Source: Capsicum annuum (lineage: Eukaryota; Streptophyta; Magnoliopsida; Solanales; Solanaceae). From it: DNA of 64,000 nucleotides. Location: positions 131,857,709-131,921,708 of the forward strand of contig NC_061121.1 in assembly GCF_002878395.1 (NCBI RefSeq), written 5' to 3'. Of the stretch, positions 26,001-38,490 are shown in pieces (positions within the stretch are counted from its first letter, which is position 1; each line of letters begins with the position of its first letter). The position numbers and the translations under genes are program-made. Below the pieces are notes generated by a model. The model had not been told where the DNA came from. It did not search any database and worked only from the letters and a program-made list of their open reading frames with translations.

Positions 26001-26430
26001 TTCAAATTTTAATTTTTGAATAAAATTGGCCTCAAATCAGAAATCCAAACAAGCAAAAGAAAAAAAATTGAAGAAATTTTTGACCAAACACCATAAAAAA
26101 AATTAGTTATGAACATACCTTTGAAATTCTTGCACTGGGGGAGAAGAGAGAGAGAAGGGAGAAAGCCCTAAAATTGAAGATGACGTGATCTGCTTGTGGG
26201 TGCAATGAAGAAGAGGGGTGGGGGTATAATCCTATCAGGGAGGGTGCGACTTCATATTTTTTATCTGGAAAATGACTTTCCTTGACTTATCAGGAAAGTC
26301 ATTTTCCCTCAAATGATGAAAAATAAGTCACCTTGAAAAATATTTTCTCAAAATTTTTTTATAACCAAACATGAAAAAATGAAAAAATATTTTCTAGAAA
26401 ACATTTTCCATCATACCAAACATACCCTCC
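23088..26430 (-). mobile_element. PIF/Harbinger-like element (ORF1 only), about 3.3 kb
   Basis: The left end at 23088 reads GTGTTTGGTATGATGGAAAA. The right end read inward on the minus strand reads GGTATGTTTGGTATGATGGA, so long similar TIRs (about 40 bases or more, with GAAAATATTTTC-type interior words) bound the region. The GGGTNTGTTTGGT start is typical of PIF/Harbinger and Tourist elements. Inside is a Myb/SANT-like ORF1 gene; no DDE transposase remains. The expected 3-bp target duplication could not be identified. The element interrupts E1, so it is younger than E1. Confidence 0.72.
23588..26225 (-). pseudogene. Myb/SANT-like protein gene (PIF/Harbinger ORF1), partial
   Basis: The last exon on the minus strand (24060-23588) encodes an acidic linker (TDFDSFSEKDNNNDLVGPS) and the conserved C-terminal helix region LDVTKLYEEVMVMKGYNEEF followed by LGDAFDYLVQSDTLAKAFMV, ending with a TGA at 23588. 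This matches the C-terminal half of the Myb/SANT-like proteins encoded as ORF1 by PIF/Harbinger transposons, which bind the TIRs and help the transposase enter the nucleus. There is one in-frame stop (GND*ARED, about 23977). At 26225-26117 a CT-rich non-coding segment ending at a GTATGTTC donor looks like the 5' UTR exon. The Myb DNA-binding exons expected between are not recognisable, so the gene is probably internally deleted. Confidence 0.7.
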
Positions 26431-26442
26431 ATAAAAAAATGA

Positions 26443-26546
26443 ATTGTGCACTTATTTAGTGCACAATCTGAACTTCACTTTTTTTGACGTCGTCCAGATG
26501 TCTTCCGTTAAAATCTAAAGGTATTGTGCACTTATTAAGTGCACAA
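26443..26546 (+). repeat. E1 right palindrome pair
   Basis: Two near-perfect palindromes flank the subterminal block. At 26443-26467 the arms are ATTGTGCACT/AGTGCACAAT around TATTT. At 26524-26546 the arms are TTGTGCACTT/AAGTGCACAA around ATT. Their spacing from the TIR end parallels the palindromes of E3. Confidence 0.85.
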
Positions 26547-26627
26547 AGCCTCTTTTGATATTTTTTTTATATGGCATAGATTGATACTTTTTTTTAGTTT
26601 CTTGACATATTTTGATTCCGGACTAAT

Positions 26628-26808
26628 CTTTGAGGAATCTTGCTCTTTTTACTTTTGACTTGTTATGGCTGAATGAAATTGTTTTTTTTTCTAATATCAG
26701 TTTGCTAACCATCGCTTGATTGATTTTTTTTATGATGAGTGAGGTGTGTCATGTCATATTTGTGTGAGGCTTCTCATTATTCGACAAGTGCACATCCATG
26801 TCATTATT
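26628..26808 (+). repeat. Diverged second copy of the GAPC 3' UTR
   Basis: The stretch from TTTGAGGAATCTTGCTCTTT to TTCTCATTATTCGACAA aligns colinearly with 21574-21734 of the real GAPC 3' UTR. Shared words include CTAACCATCGCTTG, TATGAGTGAGGTGTGT (with one change) and GTCATATTT. It starts four bases after the E1 right TIR and is followed by another TIR-like end. No GAPC coding sequence precedes it. Confidence 0.85.
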
Positions 26809-26813
26809 ATTCG

Positions 26814-26870
26814 AGTTCGAAAGCAAAATATGTCATGAAACTAAAAAGTATAAATAATATAAATATCAAT
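26814..26870 (+). repeat. Third copy of the E1-type TIR end
   Basis: AGTTCGAAAGCAAAATATGTC at 26814 followed by ATGAAACTAAAAAGTATAAA matches the outer 40 bases of the E1 TIR in left-end orientation. It could be the left terminus of E2 or a duplicate of the E1 end carried with the 3' UTR copy. Confidence 0.65.
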
Positions 26871-27301
26871 CTTTTAAAATTAATTACACTTTCTCCTACC
26901 TTTTTAATTAGTTTACTTTCTGTTCCTATTAATATACATCTGTCAGCTGACATATACATAGCAACTTTACCGACATATATATAGCAATTTTTGTATATGC
27001 GAATATGTTAAAGTCCTTCAAAAAAGGAAATAACGAATTTCCTGCCATTAATAATGTAATTAACACAACTAATTTTAATAATTTAATTATTGCATCCCTT
27101 AAATTATGTAACAACAACTGAATTTTAAAATTTGAAAACCACAAATACATAAAACTCAAATTTGATGAAAAATTGTAAATTAAATACAATTTGAGCTCTT
27201 TTTTTTTTTTTTTTGGAAAAAAAATTTATTTGAAATTAAAGAAGATGAATATTGTTATTCTTTTAAGGTACTCTGGTCAATGAAGATTCAAAATAGAATA
27301 T

Positions 27302-30300
27302 GTGAATTATAAAAGTGAAGGGATCGTTGTTGCTGAATCAGTAAATTATTCGAGGTTGATTTCATCAATTGCTACCGAATTAAATATTGACGAAACTCAA
27401 AAAAATATTGATGTATGTTATGTTGTCGACGATAATGAATCACCTTTTCATATCCAGAATGATAATAACATTCGATTGTATGTCGAGATAAAAAAATCTC
27501 AACCAGTGAGTGACGTATCCATTGTGCATATCAACTATTGATAAATGTGCAGAGGACATAGAGTTCGATAGAGAAACGTGATCTGTTATTTGCGTGGAGA
27601 GTGTTGTATCTGATGCTATGGCTCTCGTTGTTGCTGAGACACAAAATCAATATACTTTATATGTGCCAGAGTTTGAAATTGATAACTTAATATGTGATAG
27701 TAAGAGTATTGATATGAAGGTGAAACAGATGTATAAGGATAAAAAGACGTCCGTTTCAGTGATGTCAAAATATATGGTGAATCGTGGATTCAATGTCAAA
27801 GAAAAAAGTTCAAACAAAAAAGGTAATATGCTATCTTGTTCTGTTAGTAAATTTATTCTTCATGTGTTTAAATGCTAAATTGAACCATATTTTATAACTA
27901 TAAATATTAATTTATAACTGAGTAACACATAATGTTAATTCTTGTATGTCATAGATTGTATTTATTTTTCTGATTATAATGTTATATAGAGTTGTATGAA
28001 ATTTAGATTGTTGCGAAAGAAAATTGCAAAAAATAAAATCTGGGTGTCATATGAAGAACTGATTGTAACTTAACATATACATTCTATGTATTTTGTATAT
28101 GTTAAGCTATACTACTGTAAATAGACACGTGAAAATTCTATTTACAATTACAATTGAATAAGTTGTTATCTGGTTGCATATACATAAGCATTTTCATGTA
28201 TATTCTAGTGTAACAAACATAAAATTTCGTCAATATTTTCTACAATAAAAAATATTTTATAATAAGTCGCATGTACATGGACTGTATTTATAAAAAATGC
28301 TTAATGAAACAATTTTTGTTTTGTTGATTGTTTTATACATATTGTTTAGCATTATACATATTGTTTGGCACTAACAATAATCTATGTTTAATTTGTTTAT
28401 AATTGTATAGTAGATTTTCTGTGTTGTATATGTGTTTTATACATATGGTTACATAAACTGTGATGTGTATGTGTTTTTTTATTGAAGTATAACGAATTTA
28501 TAACATACAAAGCCTAAAAATTTATGAATCGATACAAATTCTAATCATTTGAATGACTTTTTTATATTTCAGCTATGTCCTCGGATGCTACAATGAGGAT
28601 TGTAAGTGGACGTTGGAAGCATCTAGTTATAAAAAAATAAATATTTTTATAATTTGAAAATTTAATCCAAAACATACATGCCCTTTGAGTGATAGGGTAC
28701 TAAGAATATTTTGGCGACTACTGCTTTTGTCTGTAAATTCATGGCTCCTAAGTTAGTTAACATAAGAGAAGGCACACACCCCGGAACATCATAAAAAATG
28801 AATGCTGTATATGGTGTGGATATAAATTATATAAAGGCATGACGTGCAAAGGACCGTGCCATAGCGAAGTTTAGGGGCGGTCCGATTGATGGTTATAGAC
28901 AGATGTTGAAATACATTTATATGTTAAACAATGTGTATTCTAATTCACACATTGCAATGCACAAGTCATGAGATAATCGGTTCATGTATTTGTTTATAGC
29001 GTTGCATCCCATGATAAGGATTTTTAGTATTGCAGACCCGTTGTTGTTGATGGTGCGTATTTAAGTGGATCATATAAAGGGACTTTCCTCTCAGTAAAAA
29101 CTTTGGATGATGCAGGTATGTAAAAAGTTAACATATATTATTTTTTTAACATACATTGTATTACATGTAAATAGTTATTTAAGTGTATGAAAAAATGATT
29201 TATACCAATTTTTTTTATTTTTTTGAAAAAAAAACTTTGTGTTGTCTTTTACTAATATAGTTTATACATAACATAGGATACATATTACCGCTTGTGTATA
29301 TGGGTTTGGATACTGAGAATGACAACTCATGGACATGATTTTTCAATCAGTTCAAAACTACATTCGGAGAACGTGACAACATATGTGTTGTATCTAATAG
29401 GACCAAAAATATTATCAAATTTGTCAGTGTTGTACATCCAAATATCCCACATCTTGCATGCATTTGGTATCTCTGAAAAAATATTTGTAGTTACTTTCGT
29501 AAGAGTAAAGAAAGTATCAGTGATTTGTATTGTTCAATGGCTAAGGCTTATAGAAAAGATAATTTTGACTATCTAATGAAGAAAATTGAACAAGCTGATT
29601 CGAGAGTGAAAAAATATCTACAAGAAGCTAAATATGAAAAGTGGAGTAGGTGTCATTCACCGGTAAACAGAAGTTGGATGATGACTTCGAATATTGCTGA
29701 ATATGTTAATGGGTGTTTGGTAGAGGCTGGGAATTGCCAATATATGAATTCTTATAAGAGGTGCGAATGTTATTTTATTCTTGAAACTGTCAAAATAGTG
29801 AGATAACTTCTTATACAAGTACGATTTTGGGACATAAATTTGAAGAAATTTTAACTCTTAACGGTGTGAAAGTTTTGAGAATGACGGTATGTATAAAATT
29901 TCAATTTTTTACTATGTATTTATATGTAGTATTTGATTTACTGTAAAAAATTAAATTTAATTTTTTTTTTAGAAAAAATTGCCTGGTTGAATTTTGTTTT
30001 TATTTGTTCAGGTGGAGGCTTCCTCAATCTATATATACTCGATTTATGAATCTGGAAGGAGGTACATTGTTGATCTTGAAAGTGGTTTATGCAACTGTGC
30101 ACGATTTTAAATTGATCAAATACCATGTTCTCATGCTATCATTGTCTTGAAGTCTAAACATGTAAAATTTTTTTGTCCATGTTATTCAGAATACTACAAG
30201 CCAAATACTTTGGTGAAGACTTATGAAGTTTTAATTATTCCGATGTCAGATAAGAAATATTGAAAAATTTTCAACAGTGTATATGAGGATGAAGTGTTAC

Positions 30301-30458
30301 CACTGATATACAAAAGACTTTGGGGAAGATCGAAGAAAGAGAGGAGGAAGAAGTCCAGCAAAACACTTTCATTAAGCACAAACCGTTGTGGACAATGTAG
30401 ACATGAAGGGCACAATAGGCATTCCTGTAATTTTTTTCAAAGGAGAACTGACTTATAG
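27302..30458 (+). pseudogene. MuDR-family transposase (MULE), intron-containing, broken
   Basis: The N-terminal part lies at 27302-27541. The MuDR N-terminal domain is at 27594-27810, with IDNLICDSKSIDMKVKQMYK and MSKYMVNRGFNVKEK. Its zinc-binding continuation is at 28573-28710, with LGCYNEDCKWTLEAS and HTCPL. The DDE core starts near 29035, with RPVVVDGAYLSGSYKGTFLS (first Asp), ends at a GCAG|GTATGT donor near 29115, and resumes at 29275 with ILPLVYMGLDTENDNSWTWF. ORF pieces 29292-29806 cover the later core. A SWIM zinc finger, CNCARF...IPCSHAI, lies near 30090-30140. A C-terminal zinc knuckle, CGQCRHEGHNRHSC, is complete at 30380-30425. Several in-frame stops and frame changes make it inactive. 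Role in family: cut-and-paste transposase. Confidence 0.88.
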
Positions 30459-31820
30459 TTTTTCTATACTCTTGAAGAGTAATCATTGAATTTTTGTTAT
30501 CAATTTTTTAGAAATTACTTCATTGAACAGTTTTAGTTTCGTATTTATATGTTTAAATAAATTTGAGTTTACTTCAGTTTAAAATTTAAGTTTGAAGTAT
30601 TTTTTTCTTATTTGTGTTGTGTATGTATTTACAACGTTAATTAGATGTTTCATTATTGCTTGTACACATCTCAATTAGGACAATCAGTGTAATTGTCAAC
30701 GTGAGTTATAACACTATATTTTAGTAGAAATAAAATTATATGTATATTTAAACAGTTATATATATAGAGATTATATAGTTATGAGATGTTGATGTTAATA
30801 TATCTAACAGTGTTATGTATATAAGGTGAAATATACCTAACACATTGTATGTATGTTTTGCAATATACATAACACATTTATACATAACCTTTGTATAGAC
30901 TTTAACACATCTATGTATATTATCTAAATTACAAATATAGTTATTTATATTATCTAACATACATAAATAAGTTAACTCGTATTATCTAATATACATACAG
31001 TGTCATACATATAGTGCTATGTATATGTAGACACATACACACATATAAAAAAAATACAGTTTATTAGTTTTTCTATATTCTTGAAAACTAGTCATTTGGT
31101 TATCATTATCAAGTTGTAATTAATGATTTTATTTAATAGTGTAGTTTGTGTGTTCATAAGTTGAAATAAATATAATTCTTATCCAGTGTACGATATAAGT
31201 TTATTAATTGATCGTTTCATTGACGATTCCACATGCATTTCTTCTTTCATAATGTTTGAAATCATTTGTGGATAATCATGACTTAACTAAGAGGATCCAA
31301 GTAGCTATTAATGTGCATAGTTAAAATATGTATACATTAAAGTTATGGTACATGTACATATGTAAAAATAGATATTTAATGAATTCGTAATTAATTTGCG
31401 TTGTATATAAATTCTATGTATAGGCAACCATATACACATTTACAACCTGTAAGAATTATATGGGATTGACAAATTTATATAAAAAATATTTAGAATTGTT
31501 GTACAGTGGTTATATGTATAATGTTCAAGCTATGAAATTATTTTTGCAAACTTAAATATATGTATATCCTATATTACACATATAACAATGTATGTATATG
31601 CAGTCAGAAAATCTATGTATATGTACTCAAACAAATAATTTGATATCTAATGTACAAGACACAATAGTCATGCAATTTTTTTTTACCCATAATTCATATG
31701 CATTGGTTAAAATGTGTTATAACAGTATTGTACCATACAAAACATCTTAAGTAGTTTAGCATTCAACATTCCTAATAAATTCATAGGAAAAAGAAGTCTT
31801 TGCCATAATCATCTTTAAGA
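30459..31820. repeat. Intergenic zone of E2 rich in TATGTAT/ATACATA palindromic words
   Basis: No gene. Words such as GTTATGTATATAAGG, ATACATAACACA and TATGTATATTATCTAA recur throughout. They also recur in the introns and flanks of the Ulp1-like gene at 32800-33350, 35520-35880 and 37560-38060. Confidence 0.75.
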
Positions 31821-34149
31821 CTACTCAATGCTAACTATTTCACTTTCATCAGAAAGTGGTATATTTTTTGTCCTTGGTTTTGGAGGATCATCATTTTCAC
31901 TTACATAACATTTCTTTGCTTTATGAATACCATAATTTAGAAGGAGTGACGCGTATCGCATTCGATGGTATTCTGCTTCAAAATTAATAGAAGGCACGTC
32001 TATTCCTTCACTTAGGTATTCTACATACCTAACAACAAATACACCACAATCCCTGACATGCAAAAAAAATAAATACATTATTTTATAGTACTTACAAGCA
32101 AAGAAATAAACACGTTATTCTGTATAACACATATATAGTAATAGTTCATAAAAAAATATAGAAGAATCCTTACAAGCTGTCACATTCTTGTTGCATAATG
32201 TTTTGCACATACTCAACCTCAAATGAATGTTGATTCACTAACTGTGTCCTTTGACTCATCTTATCTCTATATGCTTCAAGATTTTTCCAATTTGTACGAG
32301 ATGTTTCTTTAAAAAATTCACTGTCAGACAGGTAAGTTGACAACATCACAACAAACTTGTGAATCTCAACCGATGATTTCATATTTCTTAGCTTGGACAG
32401 TGAGTCGTAGACTCGTATGCGTCTATCCTTTAGAGCAATAATAACTAATACCCAGTGAAACTTTTTGTTGTAATTGAGAGGAACATACACTCCATCAACT
32501 AGGTGCCATGGTAAACCAGTTGAAATGCAAAATTTCTTGATTATGTTTCTTATTGCCTCTTTATTTTGGGCCACAACAATAGACTGAGCATAATCGTGCT
32601 GTGAAGAAAGTACTGTATCTGAATCATCAATATTTATGGTACGTCTTCTCAATGTAGTCTTTAAAAAAGTAATTTGTTGTTGTGAATCTATATTATTGAT
32701 CTACCCGTAATTTTAATTTCTTGCGCAAGTGATAGAATATCACATCAATATGCTACAAAATTGAAATACAAAAAGACGCATTATGTCATAGATAATTGTA
32801 AAAGTAATATACATAACATGCAGAGTAAAAAAAGACTTTGGAAATACATTTCAATAATCATGCATATACATATAATAAGGAATACATATAGAAAATACAT
32901 AAAAATATTGCACTTTTCACTCGGGCAAATTGTGTACATATTTACATGTTTGTAATAAGTTATATGAGAAAAAAAAGTATACATAACTATTAAGGTAATG
33001 TATATAACCTGTGGGAATAGGTATTTATAAATTGAAAGTGCACATGCATTACATGATGGGATATACATGAGTAGACATTCATTAGCAGACATATATGTCT
33101 ACTAGAAATCATATACATAGAATAAGGCAAACATATAGCAAATACAAACATGTATTGTACTTTTCAATTGGGTATATATATAGGTAACCGTCAAAAATAG
33201 GCATACATAAGCTTTCCAGGAAGGAAAAAATATATATGCTGGTAATTCACATACATAACATGCATACATATACATAATTTTTCAGTGCAAACATAAATAA
33301 TCATTGTACAAATGACTCTGTAAAAAAACTTAACAAATTTTTTGTACATGTAAGTCTATTTATCTTAGGAATATGTATGTAAATATGAAAGATTATTAAA
33401 ATAAAAAGTTTAAATACCTCGTCGTTTCAATATGCATTTGTTTGAGACATCAAGTAAAATCAATTCTGTGATCGTGCCTGAGCAACAACAAAATTGATTT
33501 TTTAAACTCCAAGAGCAAATGCTTTTGCTCTATAGTGATCATCATTTATTTTTATATAAAATATTAAATTTTGTTAGTACGAAAAAAATAGTATCCGTAT
33601 ATTGAAAAAGAATTTTCAGTTTAATAATGATAAAACTTACTTTTTAGCATGAAACTTGAATAGACCTTCATCAACCCACTGCTTGTACTCTTCAATTACA
33701 TCCCTCGACATATTGTCAGATATTATGAAATCATTAAATGCAAATTTTTGTTTCATTTCTACGGTTTGATCCTCAACGATTTTTGAATCAAAAGGAAATT
33801 TTATCAGGTATGGTGACTTAAAAACTTTAGATTTAGTCCTGGTCCTCTTAGTAGGATTTTTCGCAGCTTGATGAGCTGCAACAACGACATTAGGAAAATC
33901 TTGAGGAATCTGACTATCAGATATGGAGTGCTGATTCATGATTTTTTCTGAAGGATTAATGACTTTCAGAGGTAGTTCATCCACCGGTGCTGCCACACCT
34001 TCAATTATGACATCTAATTTGGCTTGAGCAAATTCAGGAATTGAACTCGAGTAATCATCCTAATAGTAAATATTATGTATTTAGTGTTAGTTTTGGTTAA
34101 ACACATTAGTAAAAGTAGTGTTATGTGTAAAATGTTAGACATGTATATT

Positions 34150-34610
34150 GAAAAAACAGACTTTATGTATTTATCGGATGATCTTTATGGATATGCTCTG
34201 TACTATATGTTCCAACATTTGCTTTATCTGATTTTTGATTTACTACAGCTTCGACGAGAGCATTTAATATGGCAGTTCCAATATCTACACTACATCTTTC
34301 AATATCCTTGTAGAGATAATATAAAACATATACAAAAGTAAGTTTATTATTTTAATTGCAAGCGTTAAAATATGAGATTTTTAACATATTTGACCTATAT
34401 ATTGAAAAAAATGACTACATATTTACCGGATGATCTTTATGGATATACATGGTACTAGATGTTTCAATATTGGTGTTATCCGACTGCTAATTTACCACAG
34501 CTTCGATAAGAGCATCTAATGTGGTAATTTCAATATCCTCACTACATCCTTCAATATCCTTGTAGAGATAACATAAAACATATGCAAAATTAAGTCAATT
34601 TATTATTTGA
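34150..34610 (-). repeat. Tandem exon duplication in the Ulp1-like gene
   Basis: Two direct copies with a 252-bp period (GGATGATCTTTATGGATAT at 34176 and 34428) each contain a minus-strand exon-like frame. One reads DIEGCSEDIEITTLDALIEA and the other DIERCSVDIGTAILNALVEA, both ending in HIHKDHP or YIHKDHP. The copies differ at many positions, so the duplication is not recent. Confidence 0.8.
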
Positions 34611-35499
34611 ATTGTAAGTATTAAAATATAAGATGTCTAACCTCGGATTGTGGTTGTATGAGAATGCGGTTCCAATCAAAATAAGCATCCTCCATTGTAT
34701 CATCTCCAGACTTTATGCCTATTGATTTATCAATGTTGTCGGCAACCTACAAATTAAAAATGAGCACTTCATGATTTACTAAAGCGTTCAAATTTTGATA
34801 TACTGCATATTTATATTATAATAATATACATATAACATATCACATATACATTGTAATACTAATAGAACTGTCAGGCACATCATTCAGCTTTCACCACATT
34901 CTCAATTCAAAATATATCATAAAATTAAAGAATTAAAGAAAACTTAAGATAAATTCACAAATATAACAAACTATGTAAAATTATTATTTATGAAAAAAAA
35001 ACATTTTTTGCCTTGGCTTTCAAGGTTGTGACGATAGCAATATCTTCAACATTGTCTTTAGATGGTATATCTCCCATTTTAGAAACTCCCACTTCCTGAT
35101 GCTGTTGAAATTAATATGTTATATGATTAAGAATAATTTTGATAGCATCAATCTATGATAAGTAAAATGCATATTTTAAAAAAAAGTATCCCTTTTTCTT
35201 TGTCTTCAACATTTGACATGATATTCATCTCATCAACTTGCTATTGTGATGGTTTATCTTTGATTTTTGAACCTTTCAGATCATGATCTTGTTGATTTTG
35301 CTATAGAAGATATGTATATTAGATTTGAAAACACCAATTTGGACTAAAAAATATGCAGAAATAACCTTAAAATAATTTTAAGGTATACTTACATTGAGTG
35401 CTCCCTTTCCTGCACAAATATTTGATTCTTCATCATCTTTATTTAATAACAAAAACATAGATGACATCCAAAATAAGATAGTTATTTTTTAATATAAAA

Positions 35500-35885
35500 T
35501 GACTTATTTTATCTGAAGTTATTTCATAATATATATGTGGAACAAAAAAATATACATCACACAGTTATGTATATTCTCTAACACACATAACACAGTTTAC
35601 TCCTGCTATCTAATAAACATAACAGTATTATGTTTATAAGGTACAATTTACATAACTAATTGTATGTATGTTATCTAATATACATAACACAGGTATGTAT
35701 CTTATCTAACATACATAACACAGCTTACAACTGTAATCTAAATATACATAACAGTATTATGTATTTTATTTAATATACATAACACATTGTATGTATGTTG
35801 TATAATATACATTACACATTTATGTATACTATCTAAAATACATACAAAAAATTTAAAATACATAACATAGTTATAATCTAGAAAA
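35500..35885 (+). repeat. E2 palindrome array
   Basis: At least seven spaced units of the form TATGTAT(A/G)TT-ATCTAA-(C/T)ATACATAACAC, each able to form a stem, lie in an intron of the Ulp1-like gene. Units near 35560, 35660, 35695, 35755, 35790 and 35820 are easiest to see. Confidence 0.8.
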
Positions 35886-37559
35886 TGATAAATACATAAA
35901 TATAAATTAAATAGAAATACAAATTCGTTAATTATATAATGTAGATCAAATTTAAATTACATTTTTTGTGTGTGTCTTGTGTGTCAACATGTGAATTAGT
36001 TCGACGTATTGTATATCCATTTTGTCATTTGAGTCTATATTTTGTTTAACAATTAAATCGAGAAGAATGTTGAATTTTTTGTCAACTTGCATAATTAAAG
36101 ACAATAAACATGTTAGTATTTTCACAAATTATTTTATAGTGTTGACCATATGAATAAACTTACATAAGACTATAAAAATAACTTTATCTAATCCCATTTT
36201 TCATCAAAATTGTCTTGACGGACAGACTTGCTGGATGATGATGATGGAATTATCTTTGTTGCATCAACACCCTCTGAATCAGAAGTTAGTGTTTTTTCAG
36301 TTGGCATAATTCTTCTTGAAACAGTCGATGGTGTTTTCTCACGATCTTGCATCTCGACAGTTTCAGCATCAAACAAGATTGTCCTACGCCTTTTCGTAGA
36401 TTGTGATACTAATACATCTGTAATTAAACCTGTCTTCTTAAGAATTTCTGGAGATGGGACTGTACTGAAATCCTTAAAATATTGTATGTCGGAGTTCGAT
36501 TATGAATGTATGTTGACAGCAGACCTTTTACTAGTACGATCGATAACAGTATCATGTGAGAATGCAGATTCAGCATCGCTTAATTCAAAGCCCTCAATCA
36601 TTGGAAATTCAAGACTTTACACTTCTTTACGAGTTGGCAATAAATTACTGTATACGAACTATTAAGCAAAAAAAAATGGCAACATTAACATTCTGTTAAA
36701 GTCAACACATTGAAATATAAACATACACTTGAAATAATATACTATATACTTACCTTGCTAAGCATACCTCCCATAAACTTCTCGTGCTTTATCTTGACCC
36801 CGATCACCTTTTAGTTAAAAATTCGTGGAATTATATTTCTCACCCGCTCAACTATCGTATTATCTACCTCAGAATAACATTCAAATATCCAAACATTCAG
36901 CACATGAGGCATTCCCCCCATCGAGTATAATTATTTTTCAACAAATTTTTTTTATCTCCACGTTACAAGAAGCTTTTGAAATAAGCTCGAGAATTATTCG
37001 TACCTACCATCCTCAACCATCACAAAGTTTGATCTGCTAATAGTAGCATCACGTATTTGTGAATATACGAAAGTGTAAATGGTGTAAAGTATTGACATGT
37101 TCAAAGCATTGATATTATTGTCAAAGTTTTCCAACTTGAATCACTGTACAAAAAGACACCTTTTGACAGAATTTTTTGCAGCTGAAAAATACTTTGCCAT
37201 TAATACGAACTTTGATTTTTCAGTATAAAGGTATTCCTCGATATTCCCTGTACATTTAAGATCGAATATTATGGCAAAATCAATAATAGAAAGCTTGAGA
37301 ATGATTTCCTGCACGTAAATGTGAATTTTATCCGGGTTGTCTTGCTCTATCTCAAGCATAAGTAAATATTTGAAAATTTGACCCTGATGATTACACTGCG
37401 GTATGTCTAAAAATGAACCAAAAATTATTTGACGGAATAGATTTTAAACTTCATCACCAAGATAATTCTTTATGTTTGATTGAAAATTACGGTTTCAATA
37501 ACTACAGAAATGCAACGAATGTGCAGGGAAATTTTTTATCTTGTATTTTATACCCTATT

Positions 37560-38240
37560 AAAAATAAAAAAAGACATCATATGTGAGCATATATTGTCAA
37601 CTCATATACAATACTTGTGTATATTAATAGCAGATACATAAAAAGTGAAGTGTATGAACTATGGATTCCATTACACATCTAATAGTATATCACAGCTAAT
37701 GCATATGATAAATATATACATAGAAGATATCCATTGCCTCAACTGCCCATAACAAAACTGAAAACATATACATAGAAAATAAGATGTATATGAACTAGAC
37801 ATCTCACTAAAAGTTTAAAAACATATGGTAATTTTTGTATATGTTAGTCATATACACATAGAATGTCCAGTGCCTCAAACTAACACAACAAACCATATTA
37901 CCAAACATAACTTATGTATATGTACTGAATAATGTATGTACAACACATACATACTTACTAATGTATAAACACCCATTAATCAGTTATGTATATGAACTAT
38001 ATAGATCATTGTAGTTCAAACAAACACATCACCACATATGTATATGCCCAATATATATAAAGATTTATTTTATATTTCCATATGCAACTTCTGACAAAAA
38101 ATCAAACTGACAAAAAAGTTCATAATCTACATAACAACTAACAATCATCCCATATTAATTAACAATTTTAAAACCTTACTGAAAAAAATAAAAAAACACC
38201 TAGAACAAAATTCAAAAAAAAAATTAAAATCTAAAAAATC
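37560..38240. repeat. E2 intron with dispersed ATATACAT words
   Basis: Non-coding stretch between the first two Ulp1-like exons on the minus strand. It is dense in TATGTATATG and CATATACATAG words and A-rich at its right end. No other feature seen. Confidence 0.6.
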
Positions 38241-38490
38241 ATAAATACCTTACGTAGACGTGCAATATTATTTTTATTGACTTTTCTTGAGGATTTTTGA
38301 CTTTTCAGTAGCAACTTTGTTAATCTTTTTCATCTTGTTGGGTTGTTATGATATTTAGATTTGTTTTCATCAAAGTTAAGTTTCTCATAATCAAAAACTC
38401 TGGGAACAAACCCAACTACTAAATTTGTTGGTTCATTATGCTCTAACTGAGTTAATCCTAAAGTAAAAGAAGGAGAATCATCTATTTACT

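Larger units (their letters stand above)
21739..26624. mobile_element. E1: non-autonomous MULE-like element with 60-bp TIRs, split by a PIF/Harbinger element
   Basis: The left end 21739-21800 (starting AGTTCGGAACTAAAATATG) matches the reverse complement of 26560-26624 (starting AGTCCGGAATCAAAATATG). By eye about 80% of positions agree over some 60 bases. Inside each TIR lie palindromes with arms TTGTGCACT/AGTGCACAA. On the right there is also a subterminal block, TTTTAACGGAAGACATCTGG on the minus strand, related to a block in E3. Without the nested element at 23088-26430 it is about 1.5 kb. A possible captured exon lies at 22512-22622. The transposase would have to come from elsewhere. I found no matching 9-bp target duplication; the right flank is a rearranged GAPC 3' UTR copy. 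Confidence 0.7.
31821..38490 (-). pseudogene. DUF1985 / Ulp1-like cysteine protease (C48) gene, intron-rich
   Basis: Exon-like pieces in order on the minus strand: N-terminal DDSPSFTLGLTQLEHNEPTN (about 38490-38250); DUF1985 (37510-36760), with ILKLSIIDFAIIFDLKCTG and VLNVWIFECYSEV; a linker (36660-36188 and small exons at 36080-36005, 35300-35190, 35100-35000, 34750-34641); a duplicated exon (34610-34150); the pre-catalytic segment FNDFIISDNMSRDVIEEYKQ (33996-33637); 33550-33420; HIDVIFYHLRKKLKLRV (32755-32640). The catalytic exons come last. His is in KFHWVLVII and Asp in RVYDSLS (32652-32170). A good GT-AG intron follows, then Cys in LDCGVFVVRYVEYLSEG (32058-31821). The family removes SUMO-like modifiers. 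All three catalytic residues are present, but stops upstream (for example in DUF1985 and around 33480) show decay. Confidence 0.85.

Noticed and set aside
36228..36665. 145-codon plus-strand frame
   Set aside because: Antisense of the linker exon of the Ulp1-like gene, whose minus-strand translation is the protein-like one.
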